Notes: generated by a model from the sequence alone, not told the origin. Shown: positions 11,199-20,156, counted from the stretch's first letter. The stretch: 64,000 nt of DNA from Lysobacter capsici (GCF_018732085.1 NZ_CP076103.1:4526001-4590000); one strand, 5' to 3'. Numbers and translations: made by a program.

Positions 11199-12998
11199 TC
11201 AGAACTCGATGCTCCAGCTGTCGATCCAGCCGGTGTCGTTGCTGTAGTTGTCGTTGACGCGCAGCCGCCATGCACCGTTGAGCGGCTTGCCCCACAGGTT
11301 CACCGCGACGGTCTTGACGATGTCGTCGGCATTGCCGCCGCCGCGGTTGTGCAGGTTGTAGACGCTGCCGTCAGGCGCGATCAGGTCGACCTTCAAATCG
11401 CCGATGTAGCTGTGGCGGATGGTCAGGCTGACCGGCGTGCCGGTCAGCGGCGCCGCGTCGCTGCGGCCGGATACGACGATCGCGCTTTCGACGGTGGCGT
11501 TGTCGTGGATGATCACGTCGGCGTCGTTGACATAACGCCGCTTGCCGCCGGCGGGCGCGGGATTGGCCGCGCGTACCGCTTCCATCGCGGCCTTCGCGTC
11601 GAGAATGCCGGCGCCGATCGGCCGATCGTTCGCGAGCGGAAAACGCCGCGCGGTCTGCTTGAGCAGCGCTTCGATCTGCGCCGGCGTCTTCGGCGTGGCC
11701 GCCAGCGATTGCATCATCGCGATCAGCGCCGACACCTGCGGCGTCGCCATCGAGGTGCCGTTGTAGTAAGCGTAGTCCTCGCCCGCGACCTTGGTCGCGC
11801 CCACGCCGACGGTGGACAGAATATTGCTGCCGGGCGCGGCCAGGTCGACCGCGCTGCCGTAATTGGAGGCGTAACCGCCGCTCCAGATCGAACGCCGGCC
11901 GTCGGCATCGGTGGCGCCGACGGTGATCGCGCCGTTGCAGTTGCCGGGCCGGAAGCCGCCGGCATCGGCGTTGCCGTTGCCGGCGGCGACCACCACCGCG
12001 ACGCCGCGCGCGATCGCGCCGTTGATCGCGTCCTGGGTCGCCGCATCGCATACGCCGGCGCCGAGCAGGCTCAGATTGATCGCCTCGGCCGGATTCGGAT
12101 TGGCCGGCACGCCGGGCACGTAGCCGCCCGAGGCCCAGGTGATGGCGTCGATGATGTCGGAGAAATCGCCGCCGCAGCGGCCGAGCACGCGCACCGGCAC
12201 GATCCGCGCGCCGTAGGCGGCGCCGATCACGCCGTTGCGGTTGTTGCCGACCGCCGCGACCGTGCCGGCGACGTGGGTGCCGTGCCAGCCCGACGCGCCG
12301 GCGCCGTGGCCGGCGTAGCATTCGTTGGCCGCGACCCAGTCGCCTTCGTCGAGCGGATTGGGGTCGCGCGCGTCGTTGTCGCGCGAACGCCAGGGGCTGG
12401 CGATGAAGTCGTAGCCCGGCAGCACGTTGGCGCTGAGATCGCTGTGCGCGACGATGCCGGTGTCGATCACCGCGACCACCGCGCCGCTGCCGTTGCCCAG
12501 GTTCCAGGCCTCGCCGGTATTGCTGCCGGCGTCGTAGTCGTGGAACGCCCACAGTTCGGAATAGCGGCTGTCGTTGGGCGACAACGCCGCCTGCGCCTTG
12601 CCGTTGGGCACGACGTACTCGACCTGCGGGTCGCTGGCGATGCGCCGCATCAGCGCCAGCGCTTCGGCGCGTTCGAGCGCGCGATCGGCGCGGATCACGT
12701 CGGCGCCGGTGGACACGCGGCGCACCCGGCGCAGACCGGCGGCGTGGGCGAAGCCGGCCTCGGCTTCGCGCAGCGTGCGATGCAGGCTGTCGGCATCCAA
12801 TCGCGCGCGGCTGCCGCTGCGGTATTTGACGATGAACTCTTGCATGGTCGAACCCGGCGGCTGATGGCCGGCCATCCGCGCCGCGTCGGCGGCCGGCGCG
12901 CCGGCCGTCGACGGCGTGGTCGCGACCGCGATCGTCGCCGCGGACACGGCGGCGACCAGCGAAACGATGCGCGAAAGAGGCGAGGCGCGAAGCGGCAT
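11199..12998 (-). CDS. secreted S8 serine protease with P domain (array copy 4, divergent)
   Basis: The ATG at 12998 gives a signal-peptide-like N-terminus (residues 1-33, MPLRASPLSRIVSLVAAVSA) and 599 residues; the open frame continues to 13133. Catalytic residues are Asp179 (AVIDTG), His239 (HGTHVAGT), Asn341 (AAGNGNAD) and Ser416 (NGTSMATP). The P domain is about 489-599. It is the most divergent intact copy: the conserved SMA(S/A/T)PHVAG after the catalytic Ser reads SMATPQVSA, and the P-domain opening NIPDNNATGV has become IIHDNATVES. It ends WIDSWSIEF. All catalytic residues remain, so it is probably active. Confidence 0.92.
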   Translation of the reverse strand: MPLRASPLSRIVSLVAAVSAATIAVATTPSTAGAPAADAARMAGHQPPGSTMQEFIVKYRSGSRARLDADSLHRTLREAEAGFAHAAGLRRVRRVSTGADVIRADRALERAEALALMRRIASDPQVEYVVPNGKAQAALSPNDSRYSELWAFHDYDAGSNTGEAWNLGNGSGAVVAVIDTGIVAHSDLSANVLPGYDFIASPWRSRDNDARDPNPLDEGDWVAANECYAGHGAGASGWHGTHVAGTVAAVGNNRNGVIGAAYGARIVPVRVLGRCGGDFSDIIDAITWASGGYVPGVPANPNPAEAINLSLLGAGVCDAATQDAINGAIARGVAVVVAAGNGNADAGGFRPGNCNGAITVGATDADGRRSIWSGGYASNYGSAVDLAAPGSNILSTVGVGATKVAGEDYAYYNGTSMATPQVSALIAMMQSLAATPKTPAQIEALLKQTARRFPLANDRPIGAGILDAKAAMEAVRAANPAPAGGKRRYVNDADVIIHDNATVESAIVVSGRSDAAPLTGTPVSLTIRHSYIGDLKVDLIAPDGSVYNLHNRGGGNADDIVKTVAVNLWGKPLNGAWRLRVNDNYSNDTGWIDSWSIEF

Positions 12999-13137
12999 GA
13001 GGTAAATCCCGATGACGGCCGCGAGCGGCGGCGTTGGCGGCGAAGCGCTCCAGGTGCAAGGCGGAGCGTGCTGCGGATGGACGTTCGTACGGCCACCCTC
13101 GGGATTGAAATTACTCAGCGTGTGCGGACGCAACCAT

Positions 13138-13149
13138 CAGACATGTCTG
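13138..13149. promoter_or_regulatory. 12-bp palindrome upstream of protease copy 4
   Basis: CAGACATGTCTG is a perfect palindrome about 140 bp ahead of the start codon. The half CATGTCTG recurs in the upstream region of copy 5 (about 15265-15272). A regulator site is possible but unproven. Confidence 0.3.
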
Positions 13150-13337
13150 AAACGACACAACTAACGCACTTCAAATGCACCTGTCCGGATTGGATTCGCT
13201 GTCGCGATATGCGCCCGGTCCGGTGCGGATCGGTTTCAGGGGACTGGCGATTGGCCGCATGCGCAAGGCGACTTCGGCGATGCGATCGGGCTTGGATCCG
13301 GCGGTGCCGAAACCATCGCCGATGGCGATGGATGGGC

Positions 13338-13371
13338 AAAAAAAACGCACCCCGGCCGAAGCCGGGGTGCG
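13338..13371 (-). terminator. Rho-independent terminator downstream of protease copy 5
   Basis: An 11-bp stem (CGCACCCCGGC / GCCGGGGTGCG) with a CGAA loop, followed on the minus strand by eight T. This is the clearest intrinsic terminator in the array, 49 bp past the stop at 13420. Confidence 0.88.
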
Positions 13372-13419
13372 CTCATGAGGCCAGGGCGCTCGCGTCGCGA
13401 CGCGCCCGTCGTGCATGGA

Positions 13420-15198
13420 TCAGAACGTGATGCTCCAGGTGTCGATGCGGCCCACGTCGGCCGGACCGGAGTCGACCGCGCGCAGCTTCCACGCGCCGTT
13501 GAGGGTTTCGCTCGACAGATTCACCGTGTAGGTGCCGGCGACGTTGTCGGCGCTGCCGCCGGTGTTGTTGTGCAGGTTGTACACCGAGCCGTCCGGCGCG
13601 ATCAGGTCGACCTTCAGGTCGCCCTTGTACGGATGGATGATGTTGATCGTCACCGAGGCGTTGCTCGGCGCGTTGCCGGTGCGGCCCGACACGGTGATGG
13701 TGCTCGACACGCCGGTCGCGTTGTTGTCCGGAATGTTGTAGTCGGTGCCGTTGCTGTAGGTCTGCGTGCCCGGGTTCGGGTTGCCGCCGCCGAGCGAATC
13801 CAGCGCCGCCTTGGCGTTGACGATGCCCACGCCGATCGGCTGGTCCGGCGTGCTCGGGAACGCGCGCGCGGTGTTCTTGAGGATGGTCTCGATCTCGGCC
13901 GGGGTCTTCGGCGTGGTGGCCTTGGCCTGGATCAACGCGACCACGCCGGCGACGTGCGGCGTCGCCATCGAGGTGCCGCCGTAGGACGCGTAGCTTTCCG
14001 CGCCCGGCGTGGTGGTGCCGGCGTTGAGCGTGGACAGGATGTTCGAACCCGGCGCGGCCACGTCGACCACGGCGCCGTAGTTCGACTTCTGGGTGCTGCT
14101 CCACACCGAACGCGCGCCGTTGCTGTCGACCGCGCCGACCGTGATCACGCCGGTGCAGTTGGCCGGACGCGCGTTGGAGGCGTTGCCGTTGTTGTTGCCG
14201 GCGGCGACCACCACGGTCACGCCGCGCGAGACCGCGCCGTCGATCGCGGTCTGGTAGGTCGAACCGCAGGCGCCGCTGCCGCCCAGGCTCATGTTGATGA
14301 CTTCGGCCGGGTTCGGATTGGCCGGCACGCCGGACACGGTGCCGCCCGACGCCCAGGTGATCGCGTCGGCGATGTCGGCCAGGGTGCCGCCGCAGCGGCC
14401 GAGCACGCGCACCGGCACGACCTTGGCGTTGTACGCGGTGCCCGACACGCCCTTGGCGTTGTTGGTCACCGCGGCGATGGTGCCGGCGACGTGGGTGCCG
14501 TGCCAGCTGGAATTGCTCGCGTAGCCCAAGCCGCAATCGGCGGCGGCGAACCAGTCGCCCTGGTCGGCCGGGTTGGAATCGCGGCCGTTGCTGTCGCGCG
14601 CGGCGGTGGCGTCGCTGATGAAATCGTAGCCGCCGATGATGTTGGCGTTGAGATCGCTGTGGCTGGTGATGCCGGTGTCGATGACCGCCACCACCACGCC
14701 GGTGCCGGTGCTCACGTCCCAGGCCTGGGTCGCGTTGATGCCCGAGGCGGTATAGCCCCACTGCTCGCCGAAGCGGGTGTCGTTGGGGGTGAGGAACGCG
14801 GTCATGCGCGCGTTGGGCTCGACGAACTCGACGTTCGGGTCGGCGGCGATCTGGCGCATCAGCGATTCGGCTTCGGCGCGATCGAGCTTGCGCCCGGCGC
14901 GCACGACGTCGGCGCCGATCGAGGTGCGACGCACGTGCTTGAGGCCCAGCGCGTTGCTCTTGCCGGAGAAACCGGTCGAGGCGGCGCTGAGCGACTTGAG
15001 CAAGGTGGCTTCGTTGCTGCGCGCGGCGCTGCCGTCGCGGTACTTGACGATGAACTCGTCCTGTTGGCCGGCGTTGGCCAGGGCGGTGAGGTTGATGCGG
15101 TCGGCGGCGTAGGCCGATACCGCGACGCAGGACAGAGCGGTCACGGTGGCGGCGGCAAGCGCGTGCTTGCGCAGGCCGCGCATGGTGCGGTCGGACAT
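13420..15198 (-). CDS. secreted S8 serine protease with P domain (array copy 5)
   Basis: A 592-residue precursor from the ATG at 15198; an ATG 15 bp upstream overlaps the GGGGG that serves as ribosome binding site, so the downstream start is preferred. Signal peptide 1-32 (cut near AYAA-D), propeptide about 40-140. Catalytic residues are Asp174 (AVIDTG), His233 (HGTHVAGT), Asn335 (AAGNNNGN) and Ser410 (GGTSMATP). The P domain is about 480-592 (NIPDNNATGV to RIDTWSITF). It lacks PKD. It is the upstream-most intact copy of the leftward array. Confidence 0.94.
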   Translation of the reverse strand: MSDRTMRGLRKHALAAATVTALSCVAVSAYAADRINLTALANAGQQDEFIVKYRDGSAARSNEATLLKSLSAASTGFSGKSNALGLKHVRRTSIGADVVRAGRKLDRAEAESLMRQIAADPNVEFVEPNARMTAFLTPNDTRFGEQWGYTASGINATQAWDVSTGTGVVVAVIDTGITSHSDLNANIIGGYDFISDATAARDSNGRDSNPADQGDWFAAADCGLGYASNSSWHGTHVAGTIAAVTNNAKGVSGTAYNAKVVPVRVLGRCGGTLADIADAITWASGGTVSGVPANPNPAEVINMSLGGSGACGSTYQTAIDGAVSRGVTVVVAAGNNNGNASNARPANCTGVITVGAVDSNGARSVWSSTQKSNYGAVVDVAAPGSNILSTLNAGTTTPGAESYASYGGTSMATPHVAGVVALIQAKATTPKTPAEIETILKNTARAFPSTPDQPIGVGIVNAKAALDSLGGGNPNPGTQTYSNGTDYNIPDNNATGVSSTITVSGRTGNAPSNASVTINIIHPYKGDLKVDLIAPDGSVYNLHNNTGGSADNVAGTYTVNLSSETLNGAWKLRAVDSGPADVGRIDTWSITF

Positions 15199-15566
15199 GG
15201 ATGAAACCCCCAAAAACGAAGTGCCGTCGTGCGGCGTTCAACGCGTGGCGGGTGTGGCCACATCCATGTCTGCACACGACAGCGACCACGCTGTTTGTGT
15301 ACGGACTCGTGACTGCCTGGTCCGCGGTAACACGCTACGGCTGCACTAACAGTGCCAACAAGCGGTTTGCCGTCCGGTTGCAGGGGGCGTTGTGTGAGCG
15401 GCGTTGCACATTTAGGTTTTTTCGATGCGATCGATACACATCGTCTGCAGCTGAACGGCGTTGCTGCGGCGCAGCACCCGCGCCGCGAATCGGCAAGCGA
15501 ATCCCGCGCTCGTCGATTTCCTAGTTGTTTCGTATGAAATTCATGATCGTCGCGTGTCGCTGTCGC
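15199..15566. other. intergenic region upstream of protease copy 5
   Basis: No gene that I can support. TGTGGCCACA, a 10-bp palindrome, lies near 15252 and the CATGTCTG half-site near 15265. Promoter elements cannot be assigned by eye. Confidence 0.4.
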
Positions 15567-15603
15567 CTCGCCCCTCTCCCGCGTCGCGCGGGAGAGGGGC
15601 GAG
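15567..15603. repeat. long GC-rich hairpin
   Basis: A 17-bp perfect stem beginning CTCGCCCCTCTCCCGCG with a 3-base loop. It is of the CCCTCTCCC type common as intergenic repeats in proteobacteria. No T-run follows on either strand. Confidence 0.65.
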
Positions 15604-15668
15604 CGCATGCGCCTGTCGGCAAGCCGCGCATGCGTGCGATCGATCGGTGCTTATCGATCGGTGCCGCG

Positions 15669-15788
15669 TTGATCGTGACGCTTTGATCGTGACGCTTTGG
15701 ATCGCGATGTTTTGAATCGCGTGGCCTTGAATCGCACCGTTTCAATCGCGCCTTTGCAAATCACGCCGCTTCCAATCGCGCGGCTTGA
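15669..15788. repeat. degenerate 15-bp tandem repeat (about 8 units)
   Basis: Units follow a TTGAATCGCGnnGCTT-like consensus with a period of 14-15 bp; the first two (TTGATCGTGACGCT) are identical and later ones drift. The array ends within 20 bp of the stop codon of the P-domain remnant at 15805. Confidence 0.7.
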
Positions 15789-15804
15789 AGCGAGATGGTT
15801 CGAA

Positions 15805-15990
15805 TCAGAACGTGATGCTCCAACTGTCGACGCGGCCGGCATTGCCCAGGGCGTTGTCGTTGGCGCGCAGCGTCCAGGCGCCGTTGAGCGCCTCGCTCGA
15901 CAGGTTGAAGGTGAAGGTGCCGGTCACGTTGTCGGCGCTGCCGCCGGTGCGGTTGTGGATGTTGTAGAGCGAACCGTCCGGCGCGACCGG
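15805..15990 (-). pseudogene. P-domain remnant of a sixth S8 protease
   Basis: The last 61 residues of a P domain are preserved in frame up to a stop: VAPDGSLYNIHNRTGGSADN, then TFTFNLSSEALNGAWTLRAN, ending GRVDSWSITF. It matches array copy 1 best (VAPDGSVYNIHNRTG, TFTFNLSSEALNG). Upstream of VAPDGS the similarity stops abruptly, with no catalytic domain, propeptide or signal peptide. It is therefore a truncated copy, not a gene. The clean break suggests recombination between copies. Confidence 0.85.
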
Positions 15991-16033
15991 CATGCGCGCG
16001 CTGGATCGCCGAAGCGCGATCAGGACGCTTGGA

Positions 16034-16074
16034 TCACAGCGCGATGTTTCAAGTGTCGATACGAGCGGTGTCGA
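16034..16074 (-). pseudogene. second, decayed P-domain 3' end
   Basis: Read leftward, the sequence gives TARIDT-stop-NIAL-stop, aligning codon for codon with the GRIDTWSI(K/T)F-stop end of the protease genes (TGG changed to TGA). Only about 40 bp are recognisable, so this is tentative. It lies between the copy 6 remnant and sufT. Confidence 0.45.
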
Positions 16075-16095
16075 ACGCGGCTTCGCGCCGACGCG

Positions 16096-16647
16096 TCAGA
16101 GCATTCCGGTTTCCAGGCGCGCGGCCTCGGACATCATGTGCCGGCCCCACGGCGGATCGAACACCAGCTCGACGTCGGCCTCGGCCACGGTCGGAATCAT
16201 TTCGAGCTTGCTGCGCACGTCGTCGACCAGGATGTCGCCCATGCCGCAGGCCGGCGCGGTCAGGGTCATGCGCACTTCGACCACGCGCTGGCCGTCCTCG
16301 CGCGGCTTGACCACGGCCTCGTAGACCAGACCCAGCTCGACCACGTTGATCGGGATTTCCGGATCGAAGCAGGTGCGCAGTTGCTTCCACACCAATTGCT
16401 CGACCGCCTCGTCGTCGGCGCCCGCGGGCAGTTCCAGCGGTTCGGGCGGCTCCTTGCCGATCGCGTCGGCGTCGCGGCCGGCGATGCGGAACAGGTTGCC
16501 TTCGACGAACACGGTGTAGCTGCCGCCGAGCGCCTGGGTGATGTAACCCACGCTGCCGGCAGGCAGATTGACCTCTTCGCCTTGCGGCACGAGGACGGCG
16601 GCGCAATCGCGCTCGAAACGGACGGGTTCGCTGCTGCGGGAATACAT
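16096..16647 (-). CDS. sufT: SufT-like iron-sulfur cluster assembly protein
   Basis: A 183-residue protein whose C-terminal half is a MIP18/DUF59 domain: CFDPEIPINVVELGLVYE followed by LTAPACGMGDILVDDVRSKL and a FDPPWGRHMM ending, with conserved Cys in the DPEIP region and in the APACGMG loop. The N-terminal extension (VLVPQGEEVNLPAGSVGYIT) is characteristic of SufT. Family members help maturation or delivery of Fe-S clusters. It stands alone here rather than in a suf operon; its 3' side abuts the protease array. Confidence 0.85.
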   Translation of the reverse strand: MYSRSSEPVRFERDCAAVLVPQGEEVNLPAGSVGYITQALGGSYTVFVEGNLFRIAGRDADAIGKEPPEPLELPAGADDEAVEQLVWKQLRTCFDPEIPINVVELGLVYEAVVKPREDGQRVVEVRMTLTAPACGMGDILVDDVRSKLEMIPTVAEADVELVFDPPWGRHMMSEAARLETGML

Positions 16648-16748
16648 GGCGGAAAGATGGGGATGCCGTGCCGCAGCACAAGTCGCGCCATTCTACCGGT
16701 CGCGGCCGGCTATGCTGTAGGGCTTGCCCCATCCACAGTGTTCCGCCC

Positions 16749-17246
16749 ATGACCGTCGCCGTCCCGCCCGACCACCACGCGACCGACCCGCGCGCCCACG
16801 CTTCCCAACGCGAGGCGTCGCAGAGCGAGGCCCCGCCGGCCGGTGCCGAGCGCCGGATGACCCCGCTGTCGTGGCTGCTGCTGGTGCTGGGCATCTTCGG
16901 GTTCGCCGCGTTCTGGGTGCTGCTGAGCCTGGCCTGGGACCGCCAATGCAGCTGGATGGCGGTGCTGGGCGCGCTCGACATCGCCTGGATGATGCGCCTG
17001 GGCGGCTGGCGCCCGGGCCCGCGCCGGCTCGCGTTCGGCGTGCTGGCGACCGTGGCGATCGTGCTGTTCGCCAACTGGGGCATCGCCGCGGGCCAGTACG
17101 GCGCGGTGATGGGCCTGGACCCGCTGGACTCGGCGTCCAAGCTGGGGCCGAACTTCTTCCTGATCCTGTTCCAGCTGGCCAATACCGGCATGGACCTGAT
17201 CTGGCTGGGGATTGCGTTGGTCGTTGCGGCGGTGGCGTCGCGCTGA
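16749..17246 (+). CDS. hypothetical membrane protein
   Basis: A 165-residue protein with a polar 35-residue N-terminus and about four hydrophobic segments (roughly 38-62, 67-83, 92-112 and 133-162). The ATG at 16749 is preferred over an in-frame upstream ATG because the intervening stretch is arginine/cysteine-rich and atypical. I do not recognise a family. It is divergent from sufT with a gap of about 100 bp, so the two may share a promoter region. Confidence 0.7.
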   Translation: MTVAVPPDHHATDPRAHASQREASQSEAPPAGAERRMTPLSWLLLVLGIFGFAAFWVLLSLAWDRQCSWMAVLGALDIAWMMRLGGWRPGPRRLAFGVLATVAIVLFANWGIAAGQYGAVMGLDPLDSASKLGPNFFLILFQLANTGMDLIWLGIALVVAAVASR

Positions 17247-17285
17247 GGGCGCGGGTCAGGGTGCGGCCCGCGCCGGTGTGCGGGG

Positions 17286-17391
17286 TTCGCGGTCGCGGCT
17301 CACGCCGCTCCTACCCGGGCTGCGGGGTCGCCCGATCCATGCGATTGCGTCCGTAAGCCCCTGTAGGAGCGGCGTGAGCCGCGACCGCGAA
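17286..17391. repeat. inverted pair of REP elements
   Basis: The REP core CGGTCGCGGCTCACGCCGCT at 17289 is followed 50 bp later by its inverted copy, making a large potential hairpin. A third copy lies at 17497-17525. Together they fill the gap between a membrane protein gene and the convergent mocR-type gene. Confidence 0.75.
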
Positions 17392-17556
17392 AACCAAACG
17401 ACGTCGCAACTGCCGGCGATCGAAACGGCTTGTTCGCACCGCTGAACGCCGCAGCCTGCATGACGAATCGAACCGCGGCATGCGCGGTGTGTGCGTTTCG
17501 CGGTCGCGGCTCGCGCCGCTCCTGCAGGGGCTGCGGGCCGCTTTCGTCCCGACTCG

Positions 17557-19002
17557 TCACTCCCCGAACGCCATCGCCTCCAGGCAATGCGCGAACATCC
17601 GCGCCGCCTCCTCGATCTCCGCCACCGACAGCGCGCCGTAGCCGAACAACAACCCGGCGCGATCGGGCGGTTCGAAGTAGTACGGCGCGATCGAATACAG
17701 CCCCAATCCTCGGGTCTGGGCGAAGGCGATGAAGGCCGCGCCCTGGGCCGCGTCGCGGCCGCGCAGCCACACCAGCAGGTGCATGCCGGCATGCGAATCG
17801 TCGATCTGCACCGCGTCGCCGGTCAGGCGCCGCAGCGCCTCCAGCAGGGCATCGCGCCGCTGTTTCAAAGTCTTGGCGGTGCGGCGCAGGTGGCGTTCGA
17901 AACCGCCGTCGGCGAGGAAATGCGCCAGCGCGGCCTGCTCGATCCCGGGCGAACCGAAGTCGTCGCACCATTTGGCGCTGATGAAATCGTCGCGCAAACC
18001 CGGCGGGGCGACGATGTAGCCCAGCCGCAAGGACGGGAACAGCACTTTCGAGAAGGTGCCGGTGTAGATCACCCGGCGGCCGTCGTCGAGCCCGGCCAGG
18101 GCCGCGTGCGGCTGCGCGTCGTAGCGGAATTCGCCGTCGTAGTCGTCTTCGAAGATCCAGCACTCGTGGCGGTTGGCGTAGTCCAGCAGCGCGCGCCGGC
18201 GCGGCAGCGACATCAGCGCGCCGGTCGGGAACTGGTGCGACGGGGTCACGCAGATCAATCGCGGCGGGCGCTCGGGCAACAGATCGGTGCATAGGCCTTC
18301 GCCGTCGACCGGCACCGGCAACAAGCGCGCGCCGTGGATCTGCAGCGCTTCGCGCACGGCGAAGTACTGCGGCTCCTCGATCGCCACCTCGTCGCCTTCG
18401 TCGAGCAGCACCCGCGCGGTCAGGCCGATCGCCTGCTGGGTGCCGGCGCAGATCACCACGTCCTCGGGCGCGGCCTGCACGCCGCGGCGCAGCGACAGGT
18501 ACTCGCACACCGCCACGCGCAGCGCCGGCAGGCCCTGCGCGGGCGGGTAGTTCGGCGGCTGGTACGCAGCCGCATGCGACAACGCGCGCGCCCAGGCCGA
18601 GGTCAGCAGCGGATTGGTGAACGGCACCCCGTACTGGAAGCTGTGCAGGGTGCCCGGCGCGCGCCGGCCGGGGATGTTGGCGTGATCGTGATAGCGGCGC
18701 AGGCGCCGCGCGTAGGCGCTTTGCGCGGCGATCCGCGCCGGCGGCTCGCTGCGCGGCTGCACCGGCGCGCCGGGCAGGGCCACGTAGCTGCCCGAGCCGA
18801 CCCGGGCCTGCATGAAGCCTTCCGCGCGCAGTTGCTCGTAGGCCGCCAGCACCGTATTGCGCGACACCCCGAGCTGCTGGGCCAGCAGCCGGGTCGGCGG
18901 AAACCGCACTCCGGCGGGCAACCGGCCCCCCAGCACGGCCTCTTTCAGCGACCGGACCAATTGGCCGTGCAAAGGCCCCCGGCCGTCCAGCGGCAGATAC
19001 AT
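17557..19002 (-). CDS. MocR/PdxR-type regulator (GntR HTH fused to aminotransferase-like domain)
   Basis: A 481-residue protein from the ATG at 19002. The N-terminus carries a GntR-type winged helix (PLHGQLVRSLKEAVLGGRLP, then FPPTRLLAQQLGVSRNTVLA, about residues 8-75). The rest is a fold-type I PLP aminotransferase domain with the usual VICAGTQQAIGL, FEDDYDGEFRY and TFSKVLFPSLRLGY stretches; the Lys in TFSK is the expected PLP-binding residue. Such proteins are PLP- or amino-acid-responsive regulators (for example of pyridoxine or GABA genes). It is divergent from an AraC gene. Its own target is unknown. Confidence 0.92.
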   Translation of the reverse strand: MYLPLDGRGPLHGQLVRSLKEAVLGGRLPAGVRFPPTRLLAQQLGVSRNTVLAAYEQLRAEGFMQARVGSGSYVALPGAPVQPRSEPPARIAAQSAYARRLRRYHDHANIPGRRAPGTLHSFQYGVPFTNPLLTSAWARALSHAAAYQPPNYPPAQGLPALRVAVCEYLSLRRGVQAAPEDVVICAGTQQAIGLTARVLLDEGDEVAIEEPQYFAVREALQIHGARLLPVPVDGEGLCTDLLPERPPRLICVTPSHQFPTGALMSLPRRRALLDYANRHECWIFEDDYDGEFRYDAQPHAALAGLDDGRRVIYTGTFSKVLFPSLRLGYIVAPPGLRDDFISAKWCDDFGSPGIEQAALAHFLADGGFERHLRRTAKTLKQRRDALLEALRRLTGDAVQIDDSHAGMHLLVWLRGRDAAQGAAFIAFAQTRGLGLYSIAPYYFEPPDRAGLLFGYGALSVAEIEEAARMFAHCLEAMAFGE

Positions 19003-19014
19003 GGCGTGCTCCGG

Positions 19015-19193
19015 ATTGGCCCCTGCGGACCGGGTTTGCGGCCGATAGTGCCAAGCCAATCGGCGACTTGCGAGGCGTGGAGCGCGAGTCGGTCGGTCCC
19101 GGCACATCGACGGCGCGCCCCCGGCGCAATACCGGGTGTCGCGGGTGAACCGGGCCGACACCGATTGGCTCCTTCGAGGCCAGGGTAATTGGC
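19015..19193. promoter_or_regulatory. repeated ATTGGC motifs in the divergent mocR/araC spacer
   Basis: ATTGGC occurs at 19015, 19164 and 19188 and inverted (GCCAAT) at 19055, within the 274-bp spacer. MocR-family regulators usually bind pairs of short direct repeats upstream of themselves or a divergent gene, so these are candidate sites. Confidence 0.4.
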
Positions 19194-19276
19194 CCTCCAG
19201 ATGACAGCCCCGGATGGCTAGCTTAGGGGCCAACCGCTGTGGTCTCCCCCACTGCCGCACACCCCACGAGGCGCGC

Positions 19277-20149
19277 ATGAGCCTGCATCACCACCGCATC
19301 CACTTCGCCGAACACCTCGACCTGTCGGCGTCCCGCCCGACCCTGCACCTGGTCCGCGCCTCCGGCCGCGCGGTCCAGTTGGACCTGCCGAGCGGCTGGC
19401 TGTCGCTGTGGCTGCCGCTGCGCGGACCGCTGCGGCTGGAGTCGGCCGACAGCACCTGGGAACTGGCGCCCGGGCACCTGCAGATCTGGCGCGACGGCCG
19501 CCTGCGCAGCAGCGCGCGGGTGCCGTGCTGGTGGCTGTGCCTGTGCGGCCCGGAAGCGGCGTGGCGCCCGCACCTGCTGACCGGTCCGGACGAAGGCGCC
19601 GAAGACCTGTTCCCCTGGGAAGGCCTGGCCCCGCGCGACGCGCAACGGCTGCTGGTGCGGCTGGCGCGGCTGGTCGCGCAACCCGACGAACTGGCCGCCA
19701 ACGGCGAAGCCCTGGTCCGCACCCTGTGCTCGCTGCTGCTGGAACAACAACGCGACCTGCAGGCACGCCTGCCGCGCTGCAGCGGCCGCACCCAGCGCCG
19801 GCGCCAGCAGACCTTGCTGCGGCTGCTGCGCGTGCAACACCTGATCCGCCGGCATCCGGAGATCCGCCTGGACCTCAACCGCCTGGCCCGCAGCGCCAAC
19901 TACTCGCCCTGCCACCTGATCCGCATCTATCGCGACGTGTTCGACGAAACCCCGACCGAGTACGCCGCGCGCCTGCGCTCGGACCGCGCCTGGCGCATGG
20001 TCCGCGACACCCGCATGCCGGTGTGCGAGATCACCGAGGCGCTGGGGTTCGAAAGCCAGAGCGCGTTCTGCCGTGCGTTCAAGAATTCGTTCGGGGTGAC
20101 GGCGACGCAGGCTCGGCGGTTGGAGCGGGCTGCGGTCAGGGCGGCTTGA
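19277..20149 (+). CDS. AraC family transcriptional regulator
   Basis: A 290-residue protein. The C-terminal 100 residues form the double helix-turn-helix of the AraC family: LDLNRLARSANYSPCHLIRI, the ETPTEYAARLRSDRA linker helix and CEITEALGFESQSAFCRAFK. The N-terminal part is a cupin-like sensor region without recognisable ligand motif. The start at 19277 is chosen because an upstream in-frame ATG at 19214 lies in the shared regulatory spacer. It is divergent from the MocR-type gene. GGGATTC/GGGAATC repeats begin 8 bp past its stop. Confidence 0.9.
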   Translation: MSLHHHRIHFAEHLDLSASRPTLHLVRASGRAVQLDLPSGWLSLWLPLRGPLRLESADSTWELAPGHLQIWRDGRLRSSARVPCWWLCLCGPEAAWRPHLLTGPDEGAEDLFPWEGLAPRDAQRLLVRLARLVAQPDELAANGEALVRTLCSLLLEQQRDLQARLPRCSGRTQRRRQQTLLRLLRVQHLIRRHPEIRLDLNRLARSANYSPCHLIRIYRDVFDETPTEYAARLRSDRAWRMVRDTRMPVCEITEALGFESQSAFCRAFKNSFGVTATQARRLERAAVRAA

Positions 20150-20156
20150 TTGGGTG

